From assembly GCF_028690125.1 (NCBI RefSeq), contig NZ_JAQVBV010000020.1:32613-96612 (forward strand): a stretch of 64,000 bases of DNA, read 5' to 3'. The notes beneath the pieces were generated by a model. That model worked only from the letters and a program-made list of their open reading frames with translations. It had not been told where the DNA came from and ran no database searches. Position numbers and translations under genes: made by a program. Origin of the DNA: Bacteroides sp. (GTDB lineage Bacteria; Bacteroidota; Bacteroidia; Bacteroidales; Bacteroidaceae). Numbering within the stretch: the first letter of the stretch is position 1; each line of letters opens with the position of its first letter. Of this stretch, positions 55,641-63,590 are shown one piece after another.

Positions 55641-55682
55641 AAGTGACAATAGAAAATTAGCTGATTCTATTGTCACTTTATT
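55637..55682. terminator. Perfect 18-base inverted repeat after the VirE-like gene
   Basis: Arms 55637-55654 and 55665-55682 (AAAGTGACAATAGAA and its complement) with a 10-base loop. It lies 31 bases beyond the stop of the VirE-like gene and can serve as a terminator on the minus strand. It also contains the GTGACAA word of the flanking repeats. Confidence 0.55.
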
Positions 55683-55713
55683 TTCATCTTATTTTCATTT
55701 CACTATACCCATT

Positions 55714-57792
55714 TTACAGCTTAACTACCCGATACACAGTACCTTTATTGGTATGCCTCGAAGGAATTCCAGCTTTTTGAAGTAATCTTCCGAAGTGATA
55801 TGCCTTACCACAAGATAGGGAAATAGTCGTCCTTTTCTGTAAATAATCGAGTATTTCCACTGGAGACAAGTACTCTCCTTCCCGATCATTGCCTGCTGCT
55901 TTGAAATAATGATAAAATAACTGAATGGCAGGCGGAGTCTGCTCAAACTCCCGATTACTCTGCTTTAAAATATCTTCGTCTTTCTCATCAAACCAGTATC
56001 GCTCTCCATGATAAATCTCATACATTGCCTGTGCATACAATTGCTGATAGTCAATCGGGCGAGTCGTATCAATAGCATCTTTCACCTCAATGCAAATAAA
56101 ACGGCGGCTACCGGAAGGATCTGTCAGCAAATCTTTTTGATTACTCGTTGCAATAAACGAAGCATAACGTTGAAGTTCCTGTACCGAATTCCCGTAAGGC
56201 TTGCGAAGATTGACTACCGGCTTTTGCAAAATATGCTTCAGAAAACCTTGCTGAGTCAAGGTAATCTGATCAAATTCATCAATATTAATCAATGCAAAGC
56301 GATTCAGGTACATTTCTGCGTCCCGCTTCCTGCTGAAATCAATACTATCAGTATAATAACCACGAAGTTCGGGCGGTATCAAATCACGGCAAAAAGTAGA
56401 TTTATGAGTTCCTTGCGCACCTACCAACAATGGAGAAGTACTATTTGCATACTGTTTATCCATTCCACGCCAATGAGACACCATATTCAAGAACCAACGA
56501 TGAAAAAGCATACTCCAATGTGGATTTTCACAAGGAACCCGGCCTGCTAATTCTGTAATGCGGTCTTTCCTGTCCCAGTTGGGAAGATGAAATATAAATT
56601 CTTCCAACGGATTATAAACGGGCACACGATTCGAATGGAGATAACGGTCTATATCCCGATCCCATACCGCAATCCCTTCACCCTGAGCATCCAGCAAAAT
56701 ACTATTTTGAATCCTCTTATCTAAAGGTCGGAAGCGAAAATAGAATGAACAACGATCCCGGTATTCTACCTCCCCTATCTGAGTGTTGTAACGGAATTCA
56801 TAACGCCGGTTCATAAACTCTTCCGTCTGCAAAGCAAGAAGTTGTTCTTTCGTCAGTCCATCTTTCTTACCAAACCCTTTACACTCTTTATAGACATTGC
56901 TTATCATTGCGCGAACCAACATTTCCTGTCCGACAACGTAATACCGGTGGATGGTTCGCCGCGTTACTTCTTCTTCCGGGATTCCGGATAGAAAACAGTT
57001 TCTCGCCAGTTGCACTACCAAAGGTTGCAAGTCAGTATCCGGCTTCCACCCTTCTTTCATCTCTTCCAACGTTTTCCGCAAAGCAGCTTCGTAAAGTAAT
57101 GCCAATGTATCTTTTGCATCATAGCCCGGAATAATACGCTGCCAGGGAGATTTTTCCTCAACCGTTTTTTCCGGGTAAGTCGGTTCTTTAGGCATCCCTA
57201 AGGGTTGAGAAAGGTAAAAAGGTACAGAACTTGACCGATAAAAGGGTTCAGGGTCATAACTTAATCTCGAATATTGCTCCAAAGTCGGTTCTTTCAACTG
57301 TATATCAAAAGGGATTTGAGGTTGGTAACATTTCACTGCCAGCCGGTAAGCATGAGCCTGAAAAACCTCCGCTTCCTCCAAAGTCTGAGGTAGCGTTCCG
57401 TCCGGGCGAGTAAAGCGAGTCCATATCTTTACCGACTTCCCACTCGATCCCATAAAGGCAAACATTGTTTGTGGTAGTTCCGCCGCTTTTTTCTTCACCA
57501 ACTCGACTTCTGATTTTCCTGCCAACGGACCAACACTAATTTCAACTATCCCGTTGTACGTTTTCATACACCTCACGCCATTGACACGTCCGAAGACGGC
57601 AGCAGGCATTACTTTAGGAAGCTTTCGGGTTATGTCACAAGTATCTCCGGGTAATACATAATGCAGGGCCTGGCGTAGTCCGGTGACCGGACAAGTCTTT
57701 GTCTCTGTTTTTATTTTCTCCTTCAATAAGGCAAACTCTACTACACTCAATGCTTCTACGCCTTCCTTTTCCCTGATTTGTGTTATCTTCAT
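55714..57792 (-). CDS. VirE/VapE-type primase-helicase-like protein (BT4734-like)
   Basis: A 692-residue protein. The N-terminal 170 residues match the BT4734-like/VirE_N domain (ITQIREKEGVEALSVVEFALLKEKIKTETKTCPVTGLR, VFGRVNGVRCMKTYNGIVEISVG). The centre resembles a small primase-linked helical region. Residues about 400-640 are a VirE (virulence-associated E) P-loop ATPase: Walker A GAQGTHKST near 460, Walker B ALINIDEFD, followed by FIATSNQKDLLTDPSGSRRFICIE. The last 60 residues look like a winged helix (LLQKAGIPSRHTNKGTVYRVV). Relatives are common in Bacteroides next to an HU-like gene, transcribed divergently as here. Role in replication of an element or in chromosome biology is not known. 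Confidence 0.82.
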   Translation of the reverse strand: MKITQIREKEGVEALSVVEFALLKEKIKTETKTCPVTGLRQALHYVLPGDTCDITRKLPKVMPAAVFGRVNGVRCMKTYNGIVEISVGPLAGKSEVELVKKKAAELPQTMFAFMGSSGKSVKIWTRFTRPDGTLPQTLEEAEVFQAHAYRLAVKCYQPQIPFDIQLKEPTLEQYSRLSYDPEPFYRSSSVPFYLSQPLGMPKEPTYPEKTVEEKSPWQRIIPGYDAKDTLALLYEAALRKTLEEMKEGWKPDTDLQPLVVQLARNCFLSGIPEEEVTRRTIHRYYVVGQEMLVRAMISNVYKECKGFGKKDGLTKEQLLALQTEEFMNRRYEFRYNTQIGEVEYRDRCSFYFRFRPLDKRIQNSILLDAQGEGIAVWDRDIDRYLHSNRVPVYNPLEEFIFHLPNWDRKDRITELAGRVPCENPHWSMLFHRWFLNMVSHWRGMDKQYANSTSPLLVGAQGTHKSTFCRDLIPPELRGYYTDSIDFSRKRDAEMYLNRFALINIDEFDQITLTQQGFLKHILQKPVVNLRKPYGNSVQELQRYASFIATSNQKDLLTDPSGSRRFICIEVKDAIDTTRPIDYQQLYAQAMYEIYHGERYWFDEKDEDILKQSNREFEQTPPAIQLFYHYFKAAGNDREGEYLSPVEILDYLQKRTTISLSCGKAYHFGRLLQKAGIPSRHTNKGTVYRVVKL

Positions 57793-57821
57793 TTCTTTTT
57801 ATTGAATGTTTTTACATCCTT

Positions 57822-57852
57822 CAAAGATAAATAAAAAATGAGCACAAAACAA
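57822..57852 (-). promoter_or_regulatory. Promoter of the VirE-like gene
   Basis: On the minus strand: TTGT (57852-57849), 19 bases, then TATCTTTG (57829-57822). The start codon is 30 bases downstream at 57792. Confidence 0.7.
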
Positions 57853-57942
57853 TCTTTTATCTTTATTATTTCAGTTGAATAAATTCATCGTATAAAACCG
57901 TTTAAAACCCTTTATTTAAAAAGAAATTACCTGAACATTTAG

Positions 57943-57973
57943 TTGTTTTAAAGCTTCAATTAATGTATCTTTG
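57943..57973 (+). promoter_or_regulatory. Promoter of the HU-like gene
   Basis: TTGT (57943-57946), 19 bases, then TATCTTTG (57966-57973). The start codon is at 58201, so the transcript would have a leader of roughly 220 bases. The box is the mirror of the divergent promoter at 57822-57852. Confidence 0.7.
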
Positions 57974-58200
57974 CAGTGATAAAAAATCGTTTTACGTACT
58001 TGTTCCATTCGGTCCACGTATGTGATCCTTTTGGTCCATGTACGGCATCCGAATGCTTCACTTACGTGAAACGCCAACGTGCACCTTACAAAAAACATTA
58101 GTCGAGCCTTGTCAATACGTTAAGGTTACTAGTATTTGTTCTACTACACGCCGTATCAGTTGAGTAACAATCCTATTAACCACAAAAAAGAAGTATTGCA
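57974..58200 (+). promoter_or_regulatory. Long structured leader of the HU-like gene
   Basis: Contains a direct repeat GGTCCACGTA (58011-58020) / GGTCCATGTA (58033-58042) and an inverted pair CACGTATGTG (58015-58024) / CACTTACGTG (58059-58068, one mismatch). A 60-residue minus-strand frame here looks spurious. The leader may fold or bind a regulator, possibly the HU-like protein itself; this is inference. Confidence 0.4.
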
Positions 58201-58812
58201 ATGGCAGCAGATTATGATTTTCTGAGAAAACCCAATAAGAATGGAGACGGTGAACTCCAACCGTTATATCCCCGAATTGTCTCGAAAGGAACGATAGACA
58301 GCAAACAACTGTTTCGGGAAATAGCAGGAGCGTCCTCTTTCACGGAAGGAGATTTAGCCGGCATCATGGTATCTCTCCAGGAGAAAGTCTCTTATTATTT
58401 AAGTGAAGGTTATCATGTCAAACTCGGGGAGTTCGGTTATTTTTCGGCAAGCCTGAAGGCACGTCCGGTAATGGATAAAAAAGAGATCCGCTCGGTATCC
58501 ATTTCTTTCGACAATATAAATTTCAGAGCTACAAGATGGTTCCGACGATATAGCTCGGGAACGGTATCCCGTGCGAAATCCGGTTTCCAACAATCATCGG
58601 ACCTGCCGGAAGAGACACGACATTCCCGATTAAAAGCATTTTTAGCAAAAAATCATTTCATCACCCGCAGAGAATATACTCAATTAACGGGTTTACTAAA
58701 GGGAAAAGCACTGCGGGAACTCAATAATCTGGTGGATATAGGAGTTCTTACCACACGGGGAACAGGTAACCGAATTGTATATTTAACAGCTGACAATCAA
58801 AACATTAAATAA
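58201..58812 (+). CDS. HU-like DNA-binding protein
   Basis: A 203-residue protein. Residues 1-125 match the Bacteroides HU-related family: DYDFLRKPNKNGDGELQPLYPRIVSKGTIDSKQLFREIAG, GDLAGIMVSLQEKVSYYLSEGYHVKLGEFGYFSASL, then VSISFDNINFRATRWFRRY. Residues 150-203 add a helix-turn-helix-like tail (FLAKNHFITRREYTQLTGLLKGKALRELNNLVDIGVLTTRGTGNRIVYL), read as a winged-helix segment. It is divergent from the VirE-like gene and shares its regulatory region. Likely binds DNA nearby. Confidence 0.85.
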   Translation: MAADYDFLRKPNKNGDGELQPLYPRIVSKGTIDSKQLFREIAGASSFTEGDLAGIMVSLQEKVSYYLSEGYHVKLGEFGYFSASLKARPVMDKKEIRSVSISFDNINFRATRWFRRYSSGTVSRAKSGFQQSSDLPEETRHSRLKAFLAKNHFITRREYTQLTGLLKGKALRELNNLVDIGVLTTRGTGNRIVYLTADNQNIK

Positions 58813-58829
58813 TTAAAAGCTAAACAGAA

Positions 58830-58889
58830 GTGATAATATAAAGGGCCTAAATTTCTATTATCACTCTATTATCACCCACCTATTATCAC
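58830..58889. repeat. Cluster of TATTATCAC words
   Basis: CTATTATCAC occurs three times (58855-58864, 58866-58875, 58880-58889), and the inverse GTGATAATA is at 58830-58838. The spacing is iteron-like. Matching words lie beyond the other end of the module at 55565-55573 and 55619-55640. Confidence 0.65.
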
Positions 58890-58922
58890 CATTTCATTCT
58901 TGATTATCAAATATTTAAAGCT

Positions 58923-58946
58923 AAAAAGTGACAAGTGACAATAAAA
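58923..58946. repeat. Right copy of the 24-base inverted repeat
   Basis: Contains GTGACAAGTGACAATA flanked by A runs and is the reverse complement of 55562-55585 with one mismatch. Confidence 0.75.
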
Positions 58947-59494
58947 CAATGTGTTTTATTCTCTTAGATGTATTTGTTGCAACATATAAGACAATAACCT
59001 TTGGCCATTTTTGTATTCAGTTAGCACATATCTTACATTAAGCATCATTATTTCCACGTTTTCCATATAAAATACCTATACTTATCATCATCAGACTAAT
59101 AATCATTAGTTAAATAGTAGAAAAGACTCCTATTATATTTATTTCCCATAATATGGTTGGCAGATTCATATTACAGCAGTATACCCTGGTTAGTACAAGC
59201 AATGAAATATAGTTGATCAATGCGAATTACGATATAACTATCGTTGCCTAAGACATTCATTATTATAGACCATATAAAAAGGAGAAATAAGTATGGAAGA
59301 TGAAACATAATACATAAAACACCTTATTCCTGTCTGACAGAGCCAATAATAAAATTTGTTAAAAAAATTATTCCAATTGACTTTTTTGCGAGCACATTAG
59401 TAACTACTAATATAAGGATCCGAGTTTCTTGTGACTTACGTTGAATCGTCACAACTTATGTGTAACATAATATGGTAAAGGTTGAAAATTAAAA
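58947..59494. other. Intergenic stretch, no gene seen
   Basis: About 550 AT-rich bases after the repeat cluster with no long open frame, tRNA or clear hairpin. The stretch ends at the promoter box at 59495. Confidence 0.4.
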
Positions 59495-59502
59495 TAGTTT
59501 TG
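59495..59502 (+). promoter_or_regulatory. -7 box for the small-gene region
   Basis: TAGTTTTG fits TAnnTTTG, 33 bases before the small open frame at 59535. No good -33 box. Confidence 0.4.
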
Positions 59503-59534
59503 TGAAATAGAGACAAACCCATAAATATTATATC

Positions 59535-59787
59535 ATGAATAAATTAAATATTAACAGAACAACAAACCGTTCTATTTTCATCAATGAAACGGGAGAATTG
59601 CAACTTACCGGCAAAAAGAAACTTGAAACATTGCAAGTCCACGATGCTCCGGGTCATACCGGAAACATCTTACGTAATAATGAACGTTCGAATGAATGGA
59701 AATTTCACCGAGAGCGGTGCCGATCACCTCCATTTTCTATATTGTAATATTTATTTGTTAGCAGAAAACATAAAACGGCTTAGCTAA
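59535..59787 (+). pseudogene. Small gene, possibly frameshifted
   Basis: An ATG at 59535 opens MNKLNINRTTNRSIFINE and continues in protein-like style through TGELQLTGKKKLETLQVHDAPGH (about codon 42), then turns into unlikely sequence ending at 59747 (RERCRSPPFSIL). In the next frame the same stretch reads MNGNFTESGADHLHFLYCNIYLLAENIKRLS and ends at 59787, which looks more like a protein. A frameshift between about 59660 and 59700 would join the two. It precedes the smalltalk gene. Family not recognised; the reading is tentative. Confidence 0.3.
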
Positions 59788-59991
59788 ACGATCATAATCG
59801 GGAAAGTTCAGCTAATCCATTAATCAATTATAAATAAACACATTATCTATTTATCATGACGTATAGATCCGTCATGACAGGGAATTGTACACTCTATTGG
59901 TAACATTAAAGAGCATCGCATATCGAACGAAACGAATATAGAAAGTAAACTAATAGAACCATTTAAAGTATCAGAAAGGAGGTGTACGACA

Positions 59992-60093
59992 ATGGCAATG
60001 AAAAAATCAGTATGGGATATCGTCCTGAAAGCGATTATCGCCGTGGCTTCAGCAGTGCTCGGAGCATTGGGCGCCAATGCAATGAACCTGTAG
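59992..60093 (+). CDS. Smalltalk protein
   Basis: A 33-residue protein, too short for most gene finders: MAMKKSVWDIVLKAIIAVA at the start, one amphipathic to hydrophobic helix rich in Ala and Gly, ending GANAMNL. AGAAAGGAGGTG just upstream is a strong ribosome binding site. It matches what I remember as the smalltalk family of Bacteroidales, usually found between HU/VirE-like genes and an amidase gene. Here no amidase follows; an RHS-like locus does. A second in-frame ATG at 59998 could also start it. Function unknown. Confidence 0.75.
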   Translation: MAMKKSVWDIVLKAIIAVASAVLGALGANAMNL

Positions 60094-60251
60094 CGTCTTT
60101 CAACAAGCCAAGTCATTGAATTCTGTGAACAGATTCAAGACACAAACACCGGTACAATCCCACTGTGGATACGAGCTCTATTCCGGCAGGGGGGTTGTTT
60201 ACCGATATTTATTAAAAAACCAATTATTCAATTTATAAAAATCGACTTCTT

Positions 60252-63200
60252 ATGAAAACCAATCATACAAAAAATAACAAAATCCGGATTCCCAGACAAT
60301 TATTCCGGCTTCTTATCTTTGCATGTCTTCCCCTAGTACCGACATTCGGTCAAGTGGTCAAGCTGGACATGCCCCAGATCTTCCCTGTTTCACCCGAAGC
60401 AGCCGTTTTGGACAAATTCCATTCCTATCCGGTGGACTATTGTACGGGGGTACCCCAAATCAGCATTCCTTTATATGAAATCGTAGCGGGAGACATCACG
60501 ATCCCCGTCACCTTATCCTACCACGCTTCCGGCCTCAAGCCTCATGAAGGTAGTGGACTGGCCGGCACCAACTGGTCACTCAGCCTTGAGCCCTCTGTCA
60601 GTCGGGAGATACGTGGAAAAGACGATATTGGCGATTGTGGTTGGCTATGTAATGGTAGCTATCACCGTGGTATACCTCCCGGAGCTTCAAGGATGGACCA
60701 GATCAACTTTATGGATGACGTCGTAAGCGGCAAACGAGACAGCCAGCCGGACCGTTTTACCTACACCCTGCCTCATGGAGGAGGAAGCGGATATATGCTT
60801 TACCGGGGAAGCCCCATGGTCACCAGTCCTCGTACCAACGATGTGGTAAACTGGGAGAGAAATGATAAAATGACCATCACCGATGACAAAGGGTACTATT
60901 ATGAGTTCGACGGCGCAGTAGAAAAAGTATTTTATACCCAATCCATCAACCGTTGGCACTGTACCAGCATCCGATCGCCACACAGAACCACCCCGTCCGT
61001 TACCTTCGGATATGATATCCTTTCCCACCAGTCACCCGGAACCAACAAAGGAGGTATGGGGCTTGGAGAAGTAATCATCAACAAGAACGCAACCGAAGAC
61101 GGATATAATCTGATCGAACATCTTCCTCTTCAGGAATACAACTATGCCTTAGTGCCCGATTATAATTCAGGTTCGGATGCTTACTATTATGATTATAAGG
61201 CGGAATTGAGACGTGGTTACTCAGGAGATCTCTACATTGATAATTCGGGCAGCATCCTTCCCAACGACGTTGAAGTTCCACGGCTGACCGACATACATTT
61301 CCTGGGTAATACGATGGAAATCAGTTATACTTCGGTAGGAGGACCTGACTATCGGAACGATGCATACGATAAAATAGAAGTGACCGACGAACATGGAAAG
61401 CTGGTGCGCAGCATTCGTTTCTACCTCAGTACCTACAACTCCCATACCAGCCTGACCAAACTGGATTCTGTCAGCATCTCAGCACCCGGTGTGGAGACGA
61501 AGACGTATAAGTTCAATTATAACGGCGGGCTGGCTGTCCCTTCCATCGATACAAAGGTGATAGATCATTGGGGATTCTGCAACGGTCCGGAAAACCGGTA
61601 TGTCGTCAATACAGTCCCCAGCTTCCGCAAGATATTGACTTACAGTAAAAATGGGCAACAAATACGTCTGCTGTTGGATTATAAAGGAGCGAACCGGGAG
61701 GCTAATGCCACCTGGACCAATCTGGGAATGCTGATTCAGATCACCGACCCGCAAGGTCTGGAAACGCACTTCGAATATGAGGGAAACAATGCAGCTTTCG
61801 CCATGGGCTATGTCGGTCCGGACGACGAAGATGCGATGTACCTCCGGCCGGTTGGTGGCCTTCGGGTCAAGCTCATCCGTACTTACGACCCCAAAGAACA
61901 AAAGACGGTCCGCAAAAGATACAGCTATGGGCTGGAAGGATCTATCGGCTGGGGAGTTATTTGGGGCGGCGGAGCCATCCCGCACATCATCACCGAACGG
62001 GATTATCAGACCAGCGTTCTTGTACCTTTCTCACCGAACAATCTCCAACCCATGACGGTCATTCGCAACAGTCCCGTTGGTGAAATCACGTTCCACAACG
62101 GAAGCCCCGTACTCTACAGCAATGTAAGGGAAAGTGTCGAAGGCGGCGGTTCCACGCTCGTGACAGAGTATGTCTACCATGTACCCTGCCATGAGTATAA
62201 CAACCTGCTGGAATGGGACCAGTACGACCCTGAACTCGACTATGCTAAAAAAGAGAAACAAGTGAATGATTACCTGTTAAGACACTCTTACAGTGAATTG
62301 AAAGGCCTCGTATGCCCGCTTCCCAACAATCCGGGAAAGCATCCGGATGAATACATCAACCTGTCCGACGACCAATGGCTGGCAGGAAAGCTGAAGCGCG
62401 TGGAACGTTACAAGGATAACAGCTTTTTATTATCTACTACGGAGTATGAGTACGAACATGTCAGTACGGGAGGCGTGGTCAGCATCGACATCCCGGTACG
62501 CCGTATCTCTGTCAGCCAGGAAGTTTGCTTCAATAATCCAGGAGATTATTCCTGGGATAATGTATTCAATACCGGCAGATTCTATCCTGCGGAAGACGGT
62601 GGTCCGGCCCAGACTACCTTCTATCTGGATCCCGGGTCGTATACATTCCTCACAAAAGAATATACCATAGAAACTCGTGAGCAGGTACCTCATGATCAGC
62701 CTCCCTATGAGTTTGAGTCTTATAAGGAAAATAAGACATTTGAGTATAAGTTTTCTCATCTGCCGGGAATTTCTCTGGAACCTCGTAAGATAACTACCAC
62801 CCGCAGTGACGAAGGTCTCACTATTGACGAGTACGATTATCTGGACGGGAAATTTCCGGGAATACTCTCGATGCACCGGCATACGGAAGGGGGTAGCTGG
62901 AAAGAAAACCGTATCCTTTTCAAGGAAGGTACAAGCCTGCCCGACAGGGTGGTTTCCGCGACGGACCGGGAAACGGAATTTCGTGACGAGGTGGTTTATA
63001 CGGCTTACGATTTATATAACAATGTGGCGGAGGTACACAGCAAGGACGGAACTCCCATTACGTATCTCTGGGGATACCGAGGCCGTTTTCCGGTTGCTAT
63101 GATAGAGAATGCCACACGGTCGGAGGTACTGGCCGCCATGGGAGTGGACGCTGGCGAGACAGACGGTTGGGCAGGAGACATGATGCCTGCCCCGGCCATG

Positions 63201-63422
63201 CTACAGTCCCTACAACTTTTGCGCGCTTCTTTATCGGAAGCAAACGTATACACCTGCGAATACGAACCGTTGCAAGGGGTGATAGCCATCACCGATCCCA
63301 ATGGAATCACCACCCGACATGAGTACGACGGTTTCAACCGGCTGACAAAGAGCTATTACCTGGACTCAGCCGCGAACAAGGTACTGTTGCAACAGTATCT
63401 CTACCACCTGAGAGAGAAATAA
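60252..63422 (+). CDS. Secreted RHS-like protein
   Basis: A 1056-residue exported protein. A signal peptide (residues 1-33, FRLLIFACLPLVPTFGQ) precedes an N-terminal region LDKFHSYPVDYCTGVPQISIPLYEIVAGDITIPVTLSYHASGLKPHEGSGLAGTNWSLSLEPSVSREI, typical of Bacteroidetes RHS/wall-associated proteins. YD-type repeats follow (YDLYNNVAEVHSKDGTPITYLWGYRGR, GITTRHEYDGFNRLTKSYYLD). It ends soon after the last repeat, without a variable toxin tip, and GC is higher than in the neighbours. A second RHS-type gene begins 168 bases on. It may provide or present a toxin made by the downstream gene. Confidence 0.8.
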   Translation: MKTNHTKNNKIRIPRQLFRLLIFACLPLVPTFGQVVKLDMPQIFPVSPEAAVLDKFHSYPVDYCTGVPQISIPLYEIVAGDITIPVTLSYHASGLKPHEGSGLAGTNWSLSLEPSVSREIRGKDDIGDCGWLCNGSYHRGIPPGASRMDQINFMDDVVSGKRDSQPDRFTYTLPHGGGSGYMLYRGSPMVTSPRTNDVVNWERNDKMTITDDKGYYYEFDGAVEKVFYTQSINRWHCTSIRSPHRTTPSVTFGYDILSHQSPGTNKGGMGLGEVIINKNATEDGYNLIEHLPLQEYNYALVPDYNSGSDAYYYDYKAELRRGYSGDLYIDNSGSILPNDVEVPRLTDIHFLGNTMEISYTSVGGPDYRNDAYDKIEVTDEHGKLVRSIRFYLSTYNSHTSLTKLDSVSISAPGVETKTYKFNYNGGLAVPSIDTKVIDHWGFCNGPENRYVVNTVPSFRKILTYSKNGQQIRLLLDYKGANREANATWTNLGMLIQITDPQGLETHFEYEGNNAAFAMGYVGPDDEDAMYLRPVGGLRVKLIRTYDPKEQKTVRKRYSYGLEGSIGWGVIWGGGAIPHIITERDYQTSVLVPFSPNNLQPMTVIRNSPVGEITFHNGSPVLYSNVRESVEGGGSTLVTEYVYHVPCHEYNNLLEWDQYDPELDYAKKEKQVNDYLLRHSYSELKGLVCPLPNNPGKHPDEYINLSDDQWLAGKLKRVERYKDNSFLLSTTEYEYEHVSTGGVVSIDIPVRRISVSQEVCFNNPGDYSWDNVFNTGRFYPAEDGGPAQTTFYLDPGSYTFLTKEYTIETREQVPHDQPPYEFESYKENKTFEYKFSHLPGISLEPRKITTTRSDEGLTIDEYDYLDGKFPGILSMHRHTEGGSWKENRILFKEGTSLPDRVVSATDRETEFRDEVVYTAYDLYNNVAEVHSKDGTPITYLWGYRGRFPVAMIENATRSEVLAAMGVDAGETDGWAGDMMPAPAMLQSLQLLRASLSEANVYTCEYEPLQGVIAITDPNGITTRHEYDGFNRLTKSYYLDSAANKVLLQQYLYHLREK

Positions 63423-63590
63423 CGGGGATCACCTATGCTAAAAGCCGGATATGCCTGTGGCGGATACCGACTGACGGATTCACCAAATGCGACTACGGCT
63501 TTTAGTATAGCTGATAAAGAAAGCTTGTGAACAAGAGTAATACCAGAGTAAAACAAGAAACAAGAATCAAGAATAAAATAACGAAGAATT

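Noticed and set aside
57916..58098. 60-residue minus-strand frame between the VirE-like and HU-like genes
   Set aside because: Covers the HU-side promoter and leader; composition and position argue against a gene.
58830..58946. CRISPR-like array
   Set aside because: The repeated words are only 9-10 bases with 1-4 base spacers and no cas genes, so iteron-like sites are a better reading.
55562..58946. Transposon with 24-base terminal repeats
   Set aside because: No transposase or target-site duplication is visible, and the repeats fit shared regulatory words as well.
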